Shown: positions 10,301 through 22,739 of the stretch, one piece after another
Layout of the letters: the number at the start of each line of letters is the position of its first letter
Position numbering within the stretch: position 1 is the first letter of the stretch
Assembly (NCBI GenBank): GCA_030704615.1
Contig: CM060732.1
Location: 53,239,053-53,303,052, forward strand
Direction: 5' to 3'
DNA from: Takakia lepidozioides
Lineage: Eukaryota > Streptophyta > Takakiopsida > Takakiales > Takakiaceae
Length of the DNA: 64,000 bases
The notes under the pieces: generated by a model
Seen by the model: only the letters and a program-made list of their open reading frames with translations
What the model was told of the DNA's origin: nothing
The model's database searches: none
Made by a program: the position numbers and the translations under genes

Positions 10301-12401
10301 AACAGCCCTCATGCAGGCAGGCACTGCCACATTGCTCTTGATACTGTTTGTCTGTGGCTTTGGATATAGTCTTGGCCTTTTCAGTTGGTTTCTGCTGTTT
10401 GAACTTGTCTGTCAAGTCATATAGACAATTTATTAGCTGCATACACAATATGGCCCGCTTTAGCTGTGATTGGTGTTAGCGAGATTTTGCCACAAGTAAG
10501 GTGATGCAGTCTGTAAATAAGCATGTTTTACATGGCAATATAGTATAGCTTACCAACTCTACCTTTTCAACCTACCTTCATCTTTAAACAGGGAGTCCTG
10601 AGGGTTATACCTGTATCCTACAGAGCTTGAATTATAGGGTGCTTTGCAGGATCAGGTCAGCAGCTGGTAGTGAAGCCAAGGGATGGCTGGAGTGCAGAAG
10701 GCATGAGGGCAGTTGGACACCTGCCGCGCACTACTGAAGAGAAGGTCGTGGTGGCAGTGCTTACAGGCCACCTTGATGTGGTGGCATTGCAACTTCCTGC
10801 CAGTATGTCAGTACTCTTTTGAGTCCCCTGAAGCATTAATTCACACACCTGATGAAGATTTCTAAGGTTGTGGTGTGGGGAAGTTGTGACTAGCGCCTTG
10901 TGCCTCGTGGCTGGTCAAGCTGGCCACTGCAGCTTCTCTTTGTGGTTCTTTGAACTATAGGCTTGGAAACTTTTTACATGAGCATGTGCATGGCCTTGTA
11001 AGCAGGTCCTGTGGCCAGTGCATCTACGGATGAAACCATGGACGAGGAGGATGCTGAAGACCTTCATGATACTGCCGCCATGGACCCTCCAAAGGTAGGG
11101 CTGGTTGGAACCGTAAATTTTTGTGAGAGAGAGGTACAGTGGGCATGTGTTCCGTGGGCATGCAGACAGCTCTCCAATTCTCACCAACAATGATTTGCGC
11201 GTGCTGGTGTAGATGGTTGATGCAGCTGAACTCCACATTGAGCCGGCACAACAAGCTGCTGCACTTACGCCTGCCCCTTTGCAACAGCAAGCCTCCTGGC
11301 ACTCTGTTACTGGTCATCTCTCTTCACCCGGTTCTTTGGAGGGTAGTCAAATGTCAGGCAGAAACACAGCGATAGGTGCAGCTGTGAGAAAGGCCAAGCA
11401 AGAGCAGTCCAGGGAAGGATTGATGAGGTCACAAGATCTTAGGCCATTTGCTGGAAGGGAGGGGCGCTTTCTGACAGTGTCAACCCCCCAGGCTGGCATC
11501 AAGCAAGAGGCAAGCAACCTTGCTGAAGATGTTGGTGAAACAGTTAAGGCAGACATTGTCTACAGCAGTGTGTTGATTGCTGTGAAGGATGGAACTGCAT
11601 CAAGCCCCCAAATAGATGGATTGGGCCCAAATTTCAAGCGCTTTAAAAAGGTCTGTTTCTCTACTTCTTCTCTTGCAAGCTTGACTTTATGTTCTGATGG
11701 AAGGTCAAGTGCTTAAATGAAAGCGGAGATGAGATTTACAGTAGCAGGTGTCTAGCTGGAATGGAGAAAGGGATGACCTTGTGGTGAATGATCCAGGTTG
11801 CAATATATAGTATAGGCTGCTGTTGACAAAGAGGTCCTTTACAGGGGCTAGGAGCATCGGGCAACAGCTTCACCAGTCTCGTGCCTTTTGCAAAAGAGCC
11901 CTACAGGTGAGAGAATCAGAGTTGCCATGGCAGACCAACCTTTGATGGTTCTGGAACTGCTTCATGTCTTCAAGCTCTTGTTTGCATCAAAGTTGCGCCG
12001 AAGAAGCTAGGATGGTCATGTCTTAGGAACGTTTGAGCACTTGAGGCAATTGATATGAAGGCCACATGAATGATTGCAGGGAAGCTGACTTTGAAAAAGA
12101 AGCAGAGGAGTTCATGCGGGAAGAGCGCAAGCGCAAGGCTGCCGATAATCTTGCAGATGACTTGTTCAATGCTGAGCGGGTAAGCTTTGAGTTGTACCCT
12201 GGACTACCTACGGTGAGGCTAGTCTCCTAATTCTGTTGAATTGCACAGCCAGAGCCCTTGAGAATGGGTACCACAATGAAGGCCTTAAACGATTGCTAGA
12301 GTAGCATGACAAAATTGTGTGCGTTTGTGTGGCAGCTAAAGCGGCAAAAAGCAGCTGTACCACAGCCCAGAGGACCTGCCAAGTCTTCTGCTCGCGGATG
12401 A
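7349..12401 (+). CDS. NBS1: NBS1 / nibrin, DNA double-strand-break repair protein (14 exons)
   Basis: NBS1 is the FHA-BRCT subunit of the MRE11-RAD50-NBS1 complex, which senses double-strand breaks in the nucleus and activates ATM. My exons are 7349-7385, 7968-8021, 8342-8591, 8767-8855, 9166-9296, 9698-9747, 10013-10133, 10226-10316, 10650-10802, 11006-11094, 11213-11650, 11845-11906, 12080-12179 and 12336-12401. They total 1731 nt (576 aa), with all phases compatible. The N-terminus reads MVWLLRAVH and reaches YTVGRK at residue 30, as plant NBS1 does. FHA residues follow (DKSISRVHAHL), then the tandem BRCT region (CTHVLVEE; GYTFFIG; LIEAGGG). NFKRFKK at about 495-501 is the MRE11-binding motif, and the C-terminus carries EEFMREERKRK and ADDLF. 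The start has a good context (GGCC-ATG-G). Intron 7 would need a GC donor at 10317. Exons 1, 6 and 7 are the least certain borders. Confidence 0.88.
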
Positions 12402-14366
12402 GGGACATTGTAGGCGGCTGCAGACTTCTCATGTCATTAGGCCCTTTCGATGCAGTCCTCTTCAGAGGAGCGTGGCCCAATAGCAAAGATTGTAGCAGCT
12501 CACAAGGGATTCTAACAAAAGAAAGAAAAACTGCATTACATCCACAGGGGTACACCAGGGCCCATGCAACAAAGAACAATGATAGAGAAAGAGACTTCGT
12601 GCTGCATTTGCTGGGGACTGTTTCTACTGATAGTGTGTATTGCTGCGGTATCAGTTGGTCTGATTGCACACAGTTGAGCATTACATCGTTGAGTTCTTGC
12701 GACAAGTCTCCTCTTCATTGCCTTCAACACCATGAACAAGGTGCTGTCGCGAATAGACGACTTGTAACACTTAATGCCACTCTGTGCACTTTTAATTGTC
12801 ATTTGGCATGCACAGCTCTGCTTACTGGAATTTATCGTTCGTCCTTCACCACTTAAAGAGTCACATTCCTACATCAGTAGCTACAGTAAAGCCCAATCTT
12901 GCAAAAGGTGGTCAATGAAGAGAATAGTGGATATTATCGACCAAGGCCGTTATATTAGAGTCACAGACTTCATGGTCATTGGCTGCATGCTGTGTTGCAA
13001 ACCTGGCTGCAAGGGTAAGTCATCTCTGCAATGACTGCAGGGCACACATCCTGTGCTATGTGCAACTACTAAGAAGACAAATATGAGTAAGGAGTTGAGG
13101 GACACGGGAAGCACCAAGGGCCTATCATCAAATCTCGATGCATCTTGCCAGGGGCACGCCAATTTGTGTAGGGTGAGGCCCCAGGGCAGCCGCCTTTCTG
13201 ATATGAGGGGCCGGCACTAGGTGATAGCCAAGTGCCTAGGCCTCCGAGGGGCCTCACCCTACGTGAAGAAACAGCAAGGACTTCTATGGCTTTGAGAAGC
13301 TAGTTCAGCCCTGTGCATGTCGCTGATCTATCTCGAAGGTTGAATTGTTACATACTCTGTGGTTCAGGCTGATCGCTAGATAATTACTCTAAGTTGTGGC
13401 AAAATTTCAGTACGGTCCCGTTTCGTGCGGTTTGCAACCTGACGAGGGTCACCTGAATTACACTAAAAGCTGAGTAATAAACACGCTGTCACCTTCGCAA
13501 TCAGCCAGGCCAACCCTGCTGTCCCTCTAACTTGGGCCCCAAATGATATCGTGTTCAATGAGCTTATTAGTGTATACTAACCCGCATACAATTCACTTGG
13601 CTTCCCTATCTGGAAGGGACTTCGAACCTCATGAGAACATGATGGATCTCGCGACCACCACTCCTGCGAATCTGCGCACCTGTTAGAGAAACCAGGTCGC
13701 ATATTTGTTTTTTTGGCACGAAGCAGATGTCTCGGGCTGAGAGTTCAATAGGCCTGTCTAGTAAGCATCTAATACACTCGCTAGTCGCCGGATGAGCAAA
13801 CTCTCTTTGTAACACCTGGGCTGGATGGACCCTGGTGACTGGATGATGAATTTGCCCTTAGCTCATTTGCGATGCCGAATACGAAACAACTCGTGGTGAG
13901 GAAGGTGGACTCCCTTCAAGAGAAATGTCATCCGAAGTGAACAAGCTGTTGAACTTGAAATGTCATCCGCAGTGAACAAGCTGTTGAACTTCAGGAACTT
14001 TCCAGGGGCCGACATCATGCAGACGACGGTCCTGCAGACCTCATGAATATTGTGTTACACCTTCGTGTCTTATTCGGAACTTTTGTATCAAGCTTAGACG
14101 CTTGCACTGTCCTCCAAGGTTCGGGCCCTCAATGACCTGACCCACATCAATAGTGAGTCTTTCAAGTTTAGATAAACCATTTATTGAACGGATCAGTCGT
14201 TTGAACGTGAGTGCAGTAGAATATAGTCCTGAATGCTGGACCTTGCAGCATTTGTCGATGCAGCTCGGAGTCAGGGGTTGGGTCCAAAGTCCAGGCTACG
14301 GTGCTCAAAGTTAAGCTTTGATGGACTTGGACTGGCCACCCGGAAGTCCAGAAAGAGCACTGAAGC
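12402..14366. other. Intergenic: 3' region of NBS1, small inverted and direct repeats
   Basis: No gene is recognised. An imperfect inverted repeat lies at about 13157-13263, with arms GTAGGGTGAGGCCCC and GGGGCCTCACCCTACG. It has GC-rich flanks and may be a short MITE remnant. A near-perfect tandem duplication of ~35 bp (AAATGTCATCCG(A/C)AGTGAAC...) occurs at about 13923-13991. Confidence 0.45.
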
Positions 14367-15230
14367 TCAGGTCCCCATCGAGTTGTGCCCATTGGAAGGT
14401 GAACCTGACCCTGGAGATGATGAACCTTTCGCCAAAGAATTCAATACCAATTTGTGCATCTTAAGATTGTGTAGATGTCTGGCCTTGGCCTTCGGGAAAG
14501 CAATTCCACCAATCTGCTCAGAACCCACCAGTGTGGCGACATCTTTGTGAAGAATAGAGCAGGATGTCCCTGAACAACGCGGGGATCTGGTCTCCCGCGT
14601 TGTGACCTCCCGTAGTTTTTTCTTGTTGTGGATGGGATTGGGACTGCCAGAGTGAGGCGGCCAAGGTGTTCTCTTCGAAAGAAGAGATCTCCCCAAAGAT
14701 TGTAACTTCTTTGGGATCATACCACCGTGGGTCGGGGTGCCCTCCGACACTCGAGTGGTTCTCATCTTCTCTGAAAGATCCATGGCAATTTTAACTCTAG
14801 TCTCTTCATCTGATCCAGCCGCATAATCTTCATTGATCCAAAACATTGGCCCCGATTTCTCTGCAACGTACGAGTGCAGACTCTGGGCACCGAGACGAAA
14901 TGCACCAGCGAGAGTACAAGGCCATGATCTCTGAAACAAATGGGTAGAAGCTTTCGTTATGACCTGGCTGTCGGGTGAAGAAGATGTCCTTCCCGTTGAG
15001 AACACATGCTTCAGCTTCCTTATATCCTCACCGTGCAGCTGATTAAATTGATAGCCGTTGTCCAGAGTGTTGTGCAGAAGAAAAGCCGATTGATCAGCTA
15101 TCCGTGAGGAGCTGGTTTCCAGAAACCGATTGCGCACACAGTAAACATCCCTTGGGCAGTAGAGGAGGAGGAGGAGCTGGAACACTCTGAAGGCAGCCCT
15201 CACCAATGCTCCTCCGTGGAAGTATTTCAT
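14367..15230 (-). CDS. Secreted protein of 287 aa with two CLE/IDA-like peptide motifs (candidate peptide-hormone precursor)
   Basis: This single-exon ORF reads on the minus strand. Residues 8-30 form a typical signal peptide (hydrophobic run FRVFQLLLLLYC), suggesting entry to the secretory pathway. The body is polar and shows no known domain. Two short motifs look alike. Residues 188-202 (TPWPPHSGSPNPIHN) sit between K186-R187 and K203-K205, so dibasic cleavage could release them. Residues 268-283 (KGSSSPGSGSPSNGHN) lie four residues from the C-terminus. PNPIHN resembles the end of CLE peptides (consensus V-P-S-G-P-N-P-L-H-N). KG-x3-P-x-S ... PS-x2-HNS resembles IDA peptides. Both motifs carry one extra residue between SG and P compared with those families, so neither is canonical. 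CT-rich sequence precedes the ATG. Coding status is likely; the peptide-hormone role is inference. Confidence 0.6.
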   Translation of the reverse strand: MKYFHGGALVRAAFRVFQLLLLLYCPRDVYCVRNRFLETSSSRIADQSAFLLHNTLDNGYQFNQLHGEDIRKLKHVFSTGRTSSSPDSQVITKASTHLFQRSWPCTLAGAFRLGAQSLHSYVAEKSGPMFWINEDYAAGSDEETRVKIAMDLSEKMRTTRVSEGTPTHGGMIPKKLQSLGRSLLSKRTPWPPHSGSPNPIHNKKKLREVTTRETRSPRCSGTSCSILHKDVATLVGSEQIGGIAFPKAKARHLHNLKMHKLVLNSLAKGSSSPGSGSPSNGHNSMGT

Positions 15231-15883
15231 GTTAAATGCAGACCTTACCAGATTCTCTCTCTCCCTCTAGCTCTCACAGTCTCTATTCTGTCAGCGATCA
15301 CCTCGGGTCCACAAATTCTTGGTACAGCACAGATCTGTAAGTGCACTAGACTCCCTTTGCAGCTCCTGCAGTTTCTGATCACGATTGCTCTAGAAGTGGT
15401 CCCTCGGATCACTGCAGTCTCTCATAAATCTTATAGTGCTGTGCAGGGCGATGGAAGTCTACGAGAAATGCAAAAAGTTACTCGGAGAAAGACAAGTGAG
15501 CTCGTTGACTTCGGCCTCCCGATTTGACGAGCCGCTAGTCACCCAAAAAAAGATTTTTTATCCCGTGGATGAAGCGCGTAGATGAAACACGTGGATGAAG
15601 TGCTGCACCAGTCAGGGCTGCGATCACGGGTCAGCGCTGTGGCGCACCGGCGGGTCCAGTCACCGGTCACCGGCACACATTCTGGCACGTGTGCCCTCGC
15701 AACTAGTCCAAAACACGGAGGGAAGGAAGAAAGCAGTGCAGCAACTGAGGTCTGTAGTACTTCTTTCATCATTGTCCATTCTTGACTGTGTGGTCTGTAG
15801 TACCGTACTGCATGCTCAACCCCTGTATAAAATATTATCCATTATAGTCGTCGTACCAATGTTTTCGGTGGTGCTTACGATTG
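15231..15883. other. Upstream region of the 287-aa gene; no gene
   Basis: It holds a CT-rich stretch next to the ATG (15252-15272), of the sort found in plant core promoters and 5' UTRs. Three ~13-bp degenerate units based on CGTGGATGAAG lie at 15564-15601. Nothing else is recognised. Confidence 0.4.
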
Positions 15884-16509
15884 TAAGATAATAGCGTCTT
15901 CAATTGCAATTGCGTGTGGCGGGGCCTATGTGTAGCAGCCCGGTCGTGAAGGGTGTGGCGCCCCTATGGGAGGGTCCGCTGCCCCTATCCGTCGGAGGGT
16001 CCGCTCCGGCTCGGTCTGCCGGGCAAGCATGTATGCTACGGCCCACAAAACACACATAAAACATGTAGTGGTAATGCACATGAAACATTAGTTATTTCCA
16101 AGGTTTGTAAAAAGTATATGGTAGTGTGGTGGTTGAGAGCAAGGAATAATGAGCATGAGGCTAGGTGATCAATTCTTCTCAAGTGGTAATGTGTGTTATT
16201 AATTATATATTTTTTGTATAATGGTTCATTCTGAAGTAGTTGTTCTTCTACGGCGGCGGACCTTCCATAGGACTCGGCACGTAGAGTGGACCCTTCAGCG
16301 GACTTGCAGAGTGCACTAGACTGCAGAGTGGAGAGGCGGACTCTGGGTCCACCGGATCCTCCAGCAGACTCTCAAGAACAGGCTAGATTATCCAGTGGAC
16401 CCTCCCGCAGACTTTGTGGATGGGCGCGAGGCTTATGAGCTGAACCCATAGGCCGTGTTGGCGGGCCCATAGGCGCATTGAAGACACCATTGAAAACGCT
16501 ATTATCTTA
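15884..16509 (+). mobile_element. Non-autonomous Mutator-like element, family A copy 1
   Basis: The ends are inverted repeats: TAAGATAATAGCGT at 15884-15897 and its complement at 16496-16509. The right end extends outward through CTCATTTTAAGATAATAG when read inward. GC-rich blocks with repeated GGTCCGCTC/GGACCC-like units lie inside both ends, and an AT-rich centre (about 16030-16240) matches the centres of the elements at 26030 and 26958 in order. No ORF is seen. No clear target-site duplication is visible. Confidence 0.65.
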
Positions 16510-16982
16510 AAATGAGAGTCGTCTTGCAACAATGTTTCATTTTTTTCATTTTTTCAAAATCGCTGGCGGGCCGCATTCCACTGCCCATGTGGCCAGAATA
16601 CGAGGTGGCAGGGCTAGAAAAGTGGCTATATTCCAGGTGGCACATTTTACCTGGTCCATGTCTGCAAAAGTAGGCTCCTAATTCTCAACTATTGGTGCTT
16701 TTTGGTTGAAATTTTCGGATTTTATCCCCCATAATTCTTTTGAACAAGTAGCTGACCCACTTTCCAAGTCGAAATCTGGCGATTTTTCGCCAAAAAACAA
16801 AAACAATGTCTTGCAACATTATTTTATCTTACAAACTCTCTGGAGTTCCTTTCACGGATTCCGCATTTAGAATCAGCAGCCCTCTGGCAGGAAGAAGCTC
16901 TTGGCAACTAAAACTTTTGCCAGAAAATTCGCCCCAATATGTTGGCGTAGTATGCCACCAACACTCCTGGGGTGGCACCAAG

Positions 16983-17021
<39 letters not shown>

Positions 17022-18021
17022 GCTAGTTATTATTATTGTTAATTGCACGCATGCATTAAGTTCTTACATTATTCCTATTATCTTCCTAGCCATTTCACCT
17101 TTCTAATAATTGGTAGACTGTATTTAGTATAGACAAACGATATATGGCAAGTTTATCCAAGTAGAATAAGAACAGAAAGAAACCACAGGAGTCTCTCTAG
17201 TCCCTACTTCTGCCTTCATGGCTTTCCACCAGGTTAATTTTTCCTGGTTTGTCGCTTACCTGTTTTACCAAATAAAATTAAGTGCCTCTGTCCCCTTTCC
17301 CAACCCAAAAAAAGAAAAAAAGACAAGCGGGCTCATACAGGATATGACGTACGTTGGAAAACAGTCGAGGGTTCGGCCGTATGGAATCCATAACCACAAA
17401 TTGTGACCCTTCTTTGTCATTTAAGCCCCCCTTAAGGTAGGTCAGGTTTCTTACTAACCTGGTCTTTAACCTGGATTATACATAAGGTCGAATGAAAACC
17501 TGCCACATCATCTATCCAGTGGTGGTGGCCAATTTCTGATTGGAACCATCAGAAGTTTTGGAAGTGGACTTTTATATGCTGCCCGATTATACTACACGCA
17601 CATACCTGGCACAGCCAATTCCCGTTTCCGGTACCACCTGGGCATCCCATGTAATTACCTGGCGATTGCCCGGTTGCCACAACGGATGGCCGGGCAGGTC
17701 GAAAGTCGAAAGTCGAAAGCTCCGGGCCAGGCCTGGTGGTGGCGTCCCTTGGTTGTGAGGGTCCAACCCTTGTGCATCCCTACATTGTCGCAGTTGGGGG
17801 CCCTGTGCACAGTCACAATATAAATTGAAATGCAGGGGCTAGGGTGGGAAGAGGTCATTAATGTAGGGAAAAGGTCTTGGTAAAGAATTGGTTGCACCGT
17901 TATCTTATCTTTCTGCCGACGTCATTCCATTGGCTCCCTCACATTGTCTCTATGTTGATCTCTTTTCATTATTAAAGAAGCTGTAAATTAGGTGCCTTGC
18001 TCGAGATTTTATTTTTTTTGT
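16510..18021. other. Repeat-rich non-coding interval with a TAT microsatellite
   Basis: A (TAT)n tract lies at about 16984-17032. The motif GTCTTGCAACA occurs twice (about 16510 and 16808). The stretch around 16510-16570 (CTTGCAACAATG..., then AAATCGCTGGCGGG) has a diverged relative at about 22200-22250, indicating a dispersed repeat. No gene is recognised. Confidence 0.5.
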
Positions 18022-18029
18022 GAATGTAC

Positions 18030-18336
18030 CAGTGTTGGGCGGTTATTTGAATTTCTCTCCAATACCCGGCGGTTACCTATCCGGCTATATGTATATATGA
18101 CCGGCAGAGGTGAAAAAATGAAGTAACCGGCAGAGGTCACGCATTCAAATAACCGAGCAAAAAACCTCTTAAAGAACCGCCCAATACCGCGGTTATTTGA
18201 TGAAAACTGCCGGTTATTTGAGGTTTTTGCAAGTAACCGTAACCGGCAGGTTATATCTAGCCATAAAAAATTTAATAACCACAACCGCAGGTTAATAGTT
18301 TTCTAAAATTTGAAGCAACCGAACCGCCCAACACTG
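18030..18336 (+). mobile_element. hAT-type MITE (307 bp) with perfect 8-bp target-site duplication
   Basis: The element starts CAGTGTTGGGCGGTT and ends AACCGCCCAACACTG, a perfect 15-bp TIR. It is flanked by the direct repeat GAATGTAC at 18022-18029 and 18337-18344. An 8-bp duplication with CAGTG...CACTG ends is the hAT signature. The interior carries many copies of a GGTTATTTGA / TAACCG-type motif on both strands. There is no coding capacity. Confidence 0.9.
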
Positions 18337-18344
18337 GAATGTAC

Positions 18345-21300
18345 AACTGATTATATAGAAAGGGCTTATAATTTCATGTAAGATCCCCTTACGCATGAAA
18401 CAACCTGAGATTGATGGGGGTGAACGAGGAACCAACATATACCAAGGATAATATCAGCTAGACTTTCTTTCCGACCTTGAGAAGGAAGGAATACTCTTGC
18501 CTTAAGCAAACATAACTAATTATGGTGCCACCCCAAATGATACCGCCTTCTGTTTGGAAGGTGGATAGCGGATACCTGTTGCGCGGTTATTTGATTTTTC
18601 TGATACAAAGGAGTAATTGTTTCTGGTTTTCTTACACACACTTTGAAGGGGAAATACTTATTAACCCATCATCAAAGCTTACGGATTTACAATGGATGAT
18701 GCTGAATTTCTTTGGGGCGGTAGGTGGAGTACTCATTCACGTTGACATACTGTTCATTTTACTGAGTTGAGAATATTATCCAAAGGAAGGCAGGCAGCCT
18801 TGTGAACTTATTGGCTCCTCCGTGGACGACAAGGCTACGCATCAATGCCAAAATCAGTTTGATCATGTTCTGAAACATCACCTCTTTGATTGTAAAAAAA
18901 ACGATAGTTGTTAAAGCGACCATGGAAGGGGATGAAAGTTTATACAAAAGTGACATGAGTGCCAACTTTTATGAGTAATTATGGATGAAAGTAGATTTCA
19001 CAATTGACAAATGAGAAGCCATTATGCAACGAGCTGCTTGTTAATCTAGGGAGGGAAACAATAAAACCCTCAAGAAAGTCAACTGGTTTTCTTAATTTCT
19101 TGGCTGAGGAGACTTTTCCAGTTCTTGAAATTGGGCAACTTCATTGTCCCGGTTACGACTCTTACAAGGTGTCCACCATCAAAACAAAAAGCACTAGCCA
19201 AGGGTTGGGGGCAAGATTGGGTGTTTCAATATGAACGTCATCGGGCAGTTTTTCAATGATTGTGCATCATGTTATCTATTCAAAATAATTCGTATTTGTC
19301 TTAAAACCATCATTTGTAAAAAATTATGCAATGTTTCAACGGGTGAAAATAATTTGAGAATTTATCAATTTTTGACCGAGCTATGGACTTTTTTATATAC
19401 AAAAAACTCCGTGTTTTTCACTAGTCCATAGCATATTGTTTTTTGGGGTATCATCTTTTACTAAAAAGATATTATACAAACCTGTGATCTAGGATGGCAG
19501 GCTAGATGGTATATGGATAAATGGTTGTAAACTCTTAGTTTTGACGTCTATAATATTTTTCAAATTAAAGATTAAAATTTTAGTAAATAATATATATAAT
19601 TTTTGGGGTGGAACCCTTTACTAAAGATGTTAAGTATACTAGGGTAGAGGTATTCTTCATGGCGCAAGAAAATGGGTAAATATAATAATTTTTTGTGCTT
19701 TTAACCTATGAGATCATGTAATACCTTAACAGAAAGCTCTTAAGATAAGACAACTTTTCTTAGTTGAAAGTTAAACGAGATTCTGACTTTATCTGCCATT
19801 AAAAGTGGATAGAAGTAGCGGATGTCAATGTGAGCATGTGGCGCACCTTATTCCTATCATGACTCATTCATATCTCATTCATATCTTTTCTACCCGAGAT
19901 GGTAACCAAAATTAAAAACCAAAAATACCATTGGAAAGTGCTTAAAGTGGCCATCTTTTTGTAGTTGGAGCAAATTTCATGAGAGGACATCTTCCTATAG
20001 CAATTTAAGGGTAAAACAAGTGCCCCATCATGGCATACAAGATATATTGCTCGTTTGGTACCTTGGACTTTAACCATTTTAACCATTTTAAGAAATAAAG
20101 ATATCATTGGAAAGCTCTTGATGAGCCCCAACATTTTGTAGTTGGAACAATTTTCAGTAAAGTTCATCTACCTTGGATAATTTGAGTGTAAAGTGATGGA
20201 TTAAATGGTGTATTGTAGTTCATTCATCTTTGGGTAAGCTTTCTGGCCTATCATGGCGCACCCCACCGTGACACGTTCCAAAAATGGGCATACTTTCTTG
20301 CATATGGGCGTACTTTTGAGCGCCACTATGGGGCACATGTGCCATGAACAATGCTTCTACCCTATTATCTAGTTTCCTAAAACACAAATTGAGAATACAT
20401 ATTTAAAAAAAAATCATGGACTTTCATGGACTTGTCAAGTTAAATTAAACATAGTGTGAAAATAACTAGAATAAATCTAGTTACTTATATTTAACACTTG
20501 GAATTAATTCAAGTGTTAAACCAGATATCAAGATCTAAACTTGATATCTGAAAGATCTTATTTCTCTCTCGTCGATCGTGCAGCTCATCTCTCTTGAGTT
20601 GAGCCTACACGACCGCGAGTGCACCGATGAGAGTAGGATGTTGTGGGGTGGAGTCCCCATAGCTTGGGGTGTCCTTGGCTCGACCCGTTTTAATGAGTGA
20701 TTATATTTTGTGTCTGTTTGTCATGATAGTGTGAGTTTAGTTTTCAATCATTGTGGCATACTGGTTTATGTGTATGTATGTGTTATGTGGTTTGGACAAC
20801 GATGTAGTTGTGTAGCGATATGTATGCGCACGACAAACGTTATTATCTCCTATTTTTGAGACACCCTTGCACTTATCTCCTTTGGGATGAAGTCGTGTAT
20901 ATATATATATATAACGTCTGAAGTTAGCATAAGTAAGATCCTCTTCCCTATATGGGTAGTGCTCCCTTTTGGGAATGGGCTCTAGAACAACAACATAATA
21001 ATAAATTAGTGGTTAGTTGGCCACTTTCTATTCTACGTGAATTAAAGATGATACCTGTAAGAGATTTAATTATATCTACAAAGTGGAGATTGTGAAGGAA
21101 CCTTCGATGCCCAATGCCATGGTTTGACTTTTTTTTAAAGTAGGATATCTATAGTAAAACATAATGTAATTTTTATCAAATTAACTTTTTTTTAAACTTG
21201 ACCGCACATTATCATGTGTATCAACCTGCCAATTTCCAGGGAAATCAACCCCAAATTTAGAAAACACCACCGTCAAATATGGGGCCTATTATTAGGGCCA

Positions 21301-22560
21301 TTGGACAAGAAACATAAGATTTCTTGGCAATGTTTTGAAAATTTGAGTGATGGGATGAACTTAAATTGAGGCCGTGAGATCAATATGGTTTCATTCCTTT
21401 GGTATCCCTAATCCAACAAACCAAAAACAGTCCAATTTGGCCAACGCATCTGGTGCTATCACTTGGTCAAACCTGGGCAAATCCCCTCACAATGACCTTC
21501 ACACACACGTGTGAAGATCTTAGAATGAAAACGACAGAATTACCTTCATCAAAAGTTGACCCCTTTGCTTGCGTGATGAGACAACTTTGCTGTAACTTGA
21601 AATTATCCTAGCGGTCCAGGACACGGGCCATTCTATGGCACCTATTTCATAAAATTGAAGCACATCTGAAAAAATATATTACATTTTAATAGGCCACATG
21701 AAACCCATTTTTGGCCTGGTGGATGTTTGAAAATTAATGGTTGCAGTGTGTGGTCTTTTCAGGGTTTGTTGTAGGCTAGCATTGTTGTGCCATGAACCCC
21801 ACCTCCAACTTTAGCAGTGATAATGGTCAATGGCTCATATGTCAGCCATACATTCGAAGAGCTTGAATGAGTGGCTTATATTTTGCGACGTATTGATTGG
21901 TCTGGAAGGCGTAAATTCAATGATATGAATTCAAAGAGATGGGCATGGTCATGCGGGCGGTGGGGAGGACATTGGGAGGCCCTTGACCAGTAATATATCC
22001 GATACAGTCGCGCCAGTCATATACATTGGTAGGATAGGCATGTATAGGGGAAAAACTATAAGTTGTGTTTGCTTCAACAAAGGTCTTCATTCATTTTCTT
22101 TTTGCGACACTCACAATATCCAAAAACAAATTTACTTGTAGTGGTATTTTCCTCATAGTCGCTTTTATGCCAAATTGTGTTTTTAAGTCGCAAAATAAAT
22201 GCTTGTAACAACGTTTTTTTTCATTTTAAAAAATCGTTGGCGGGTCCACTTGTGAACTCTACATAACATCCATGTGACAAAAAAACTAGATATTGATTCG
22301 AAATTCCTAAACCCTAAACCCTAAACTGTTTGGGTAGTTTGGGCAGTTTCAACATAAAATGACAACTATGACGTGCTTGACAAAAATGATACTAGTTCTT
22401 TCGGGGGTAGTTTGGGCAGCTTAAAAAATGATGACCATGGTGTGGCACTATGGCAACCTATTCCTGCTCTAAACTAAACTAAACTAGTCTATGACCTTTA
22501 GTTGTCACTAGAATATCATAATCAGTGGCATGACCGCGAATAGCACGGGTATATATATAT
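18345..22560. other. AT-rich non-coding interval with local repeats and hairpins
   Basis: No gene is recognised in about 4.2 kb. Visible structure includes a diverged tandem pair of ~170-bp units at about 19915-20185, sharing ATACCATTGGAAAG / ATATCATTGGAAAG and TTTTGTAGTTGGA. Two adjacent hairpins lie at about 20489-20550, with arms TAACACTTG/CAAGTGTTA and AGATATCAAG/CTTGATATCT. A (TA)n run is near 20898. Three telomere-type CCCTAAA units lie at 22306-22326. Confidence 0.5.
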
Positions 22561-22564
22561 AGTG

Positions 22565-22738
22565 AGGTGCAAAATGAAAGTAACCAATCCAATTATCAAG
22601 TGGGCATTCAAATAACCGAGCAAAAACCCTTTTAAAGAACTGCCCAATACTCGATGAAAATCGCCAGTTATGTAAGGTTTTTGCAAGTAATCAGAACCAC
22701 ATTATATATCTAGCCGTATAAAATTTAATAACCATCCA
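22565..22738 (+). mobile_element. Decayed relative of the hAT MITE at 18030
   Basis: The sequence follows the interior of the 18030 element in order and orientation: CATTCAAATAACCGAGCAAAAA, a CCTTTTAAAGAACTGCCCAATAC block, AAGGTTTTTGCAAGTAA, and ATCTAGCCGTATAAAATTTAATAACCA. Both termini and the target-site duplication are missing, so it is an old truncated copy. Confidence 0.7.
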
Positions 22739-22739
22739 A

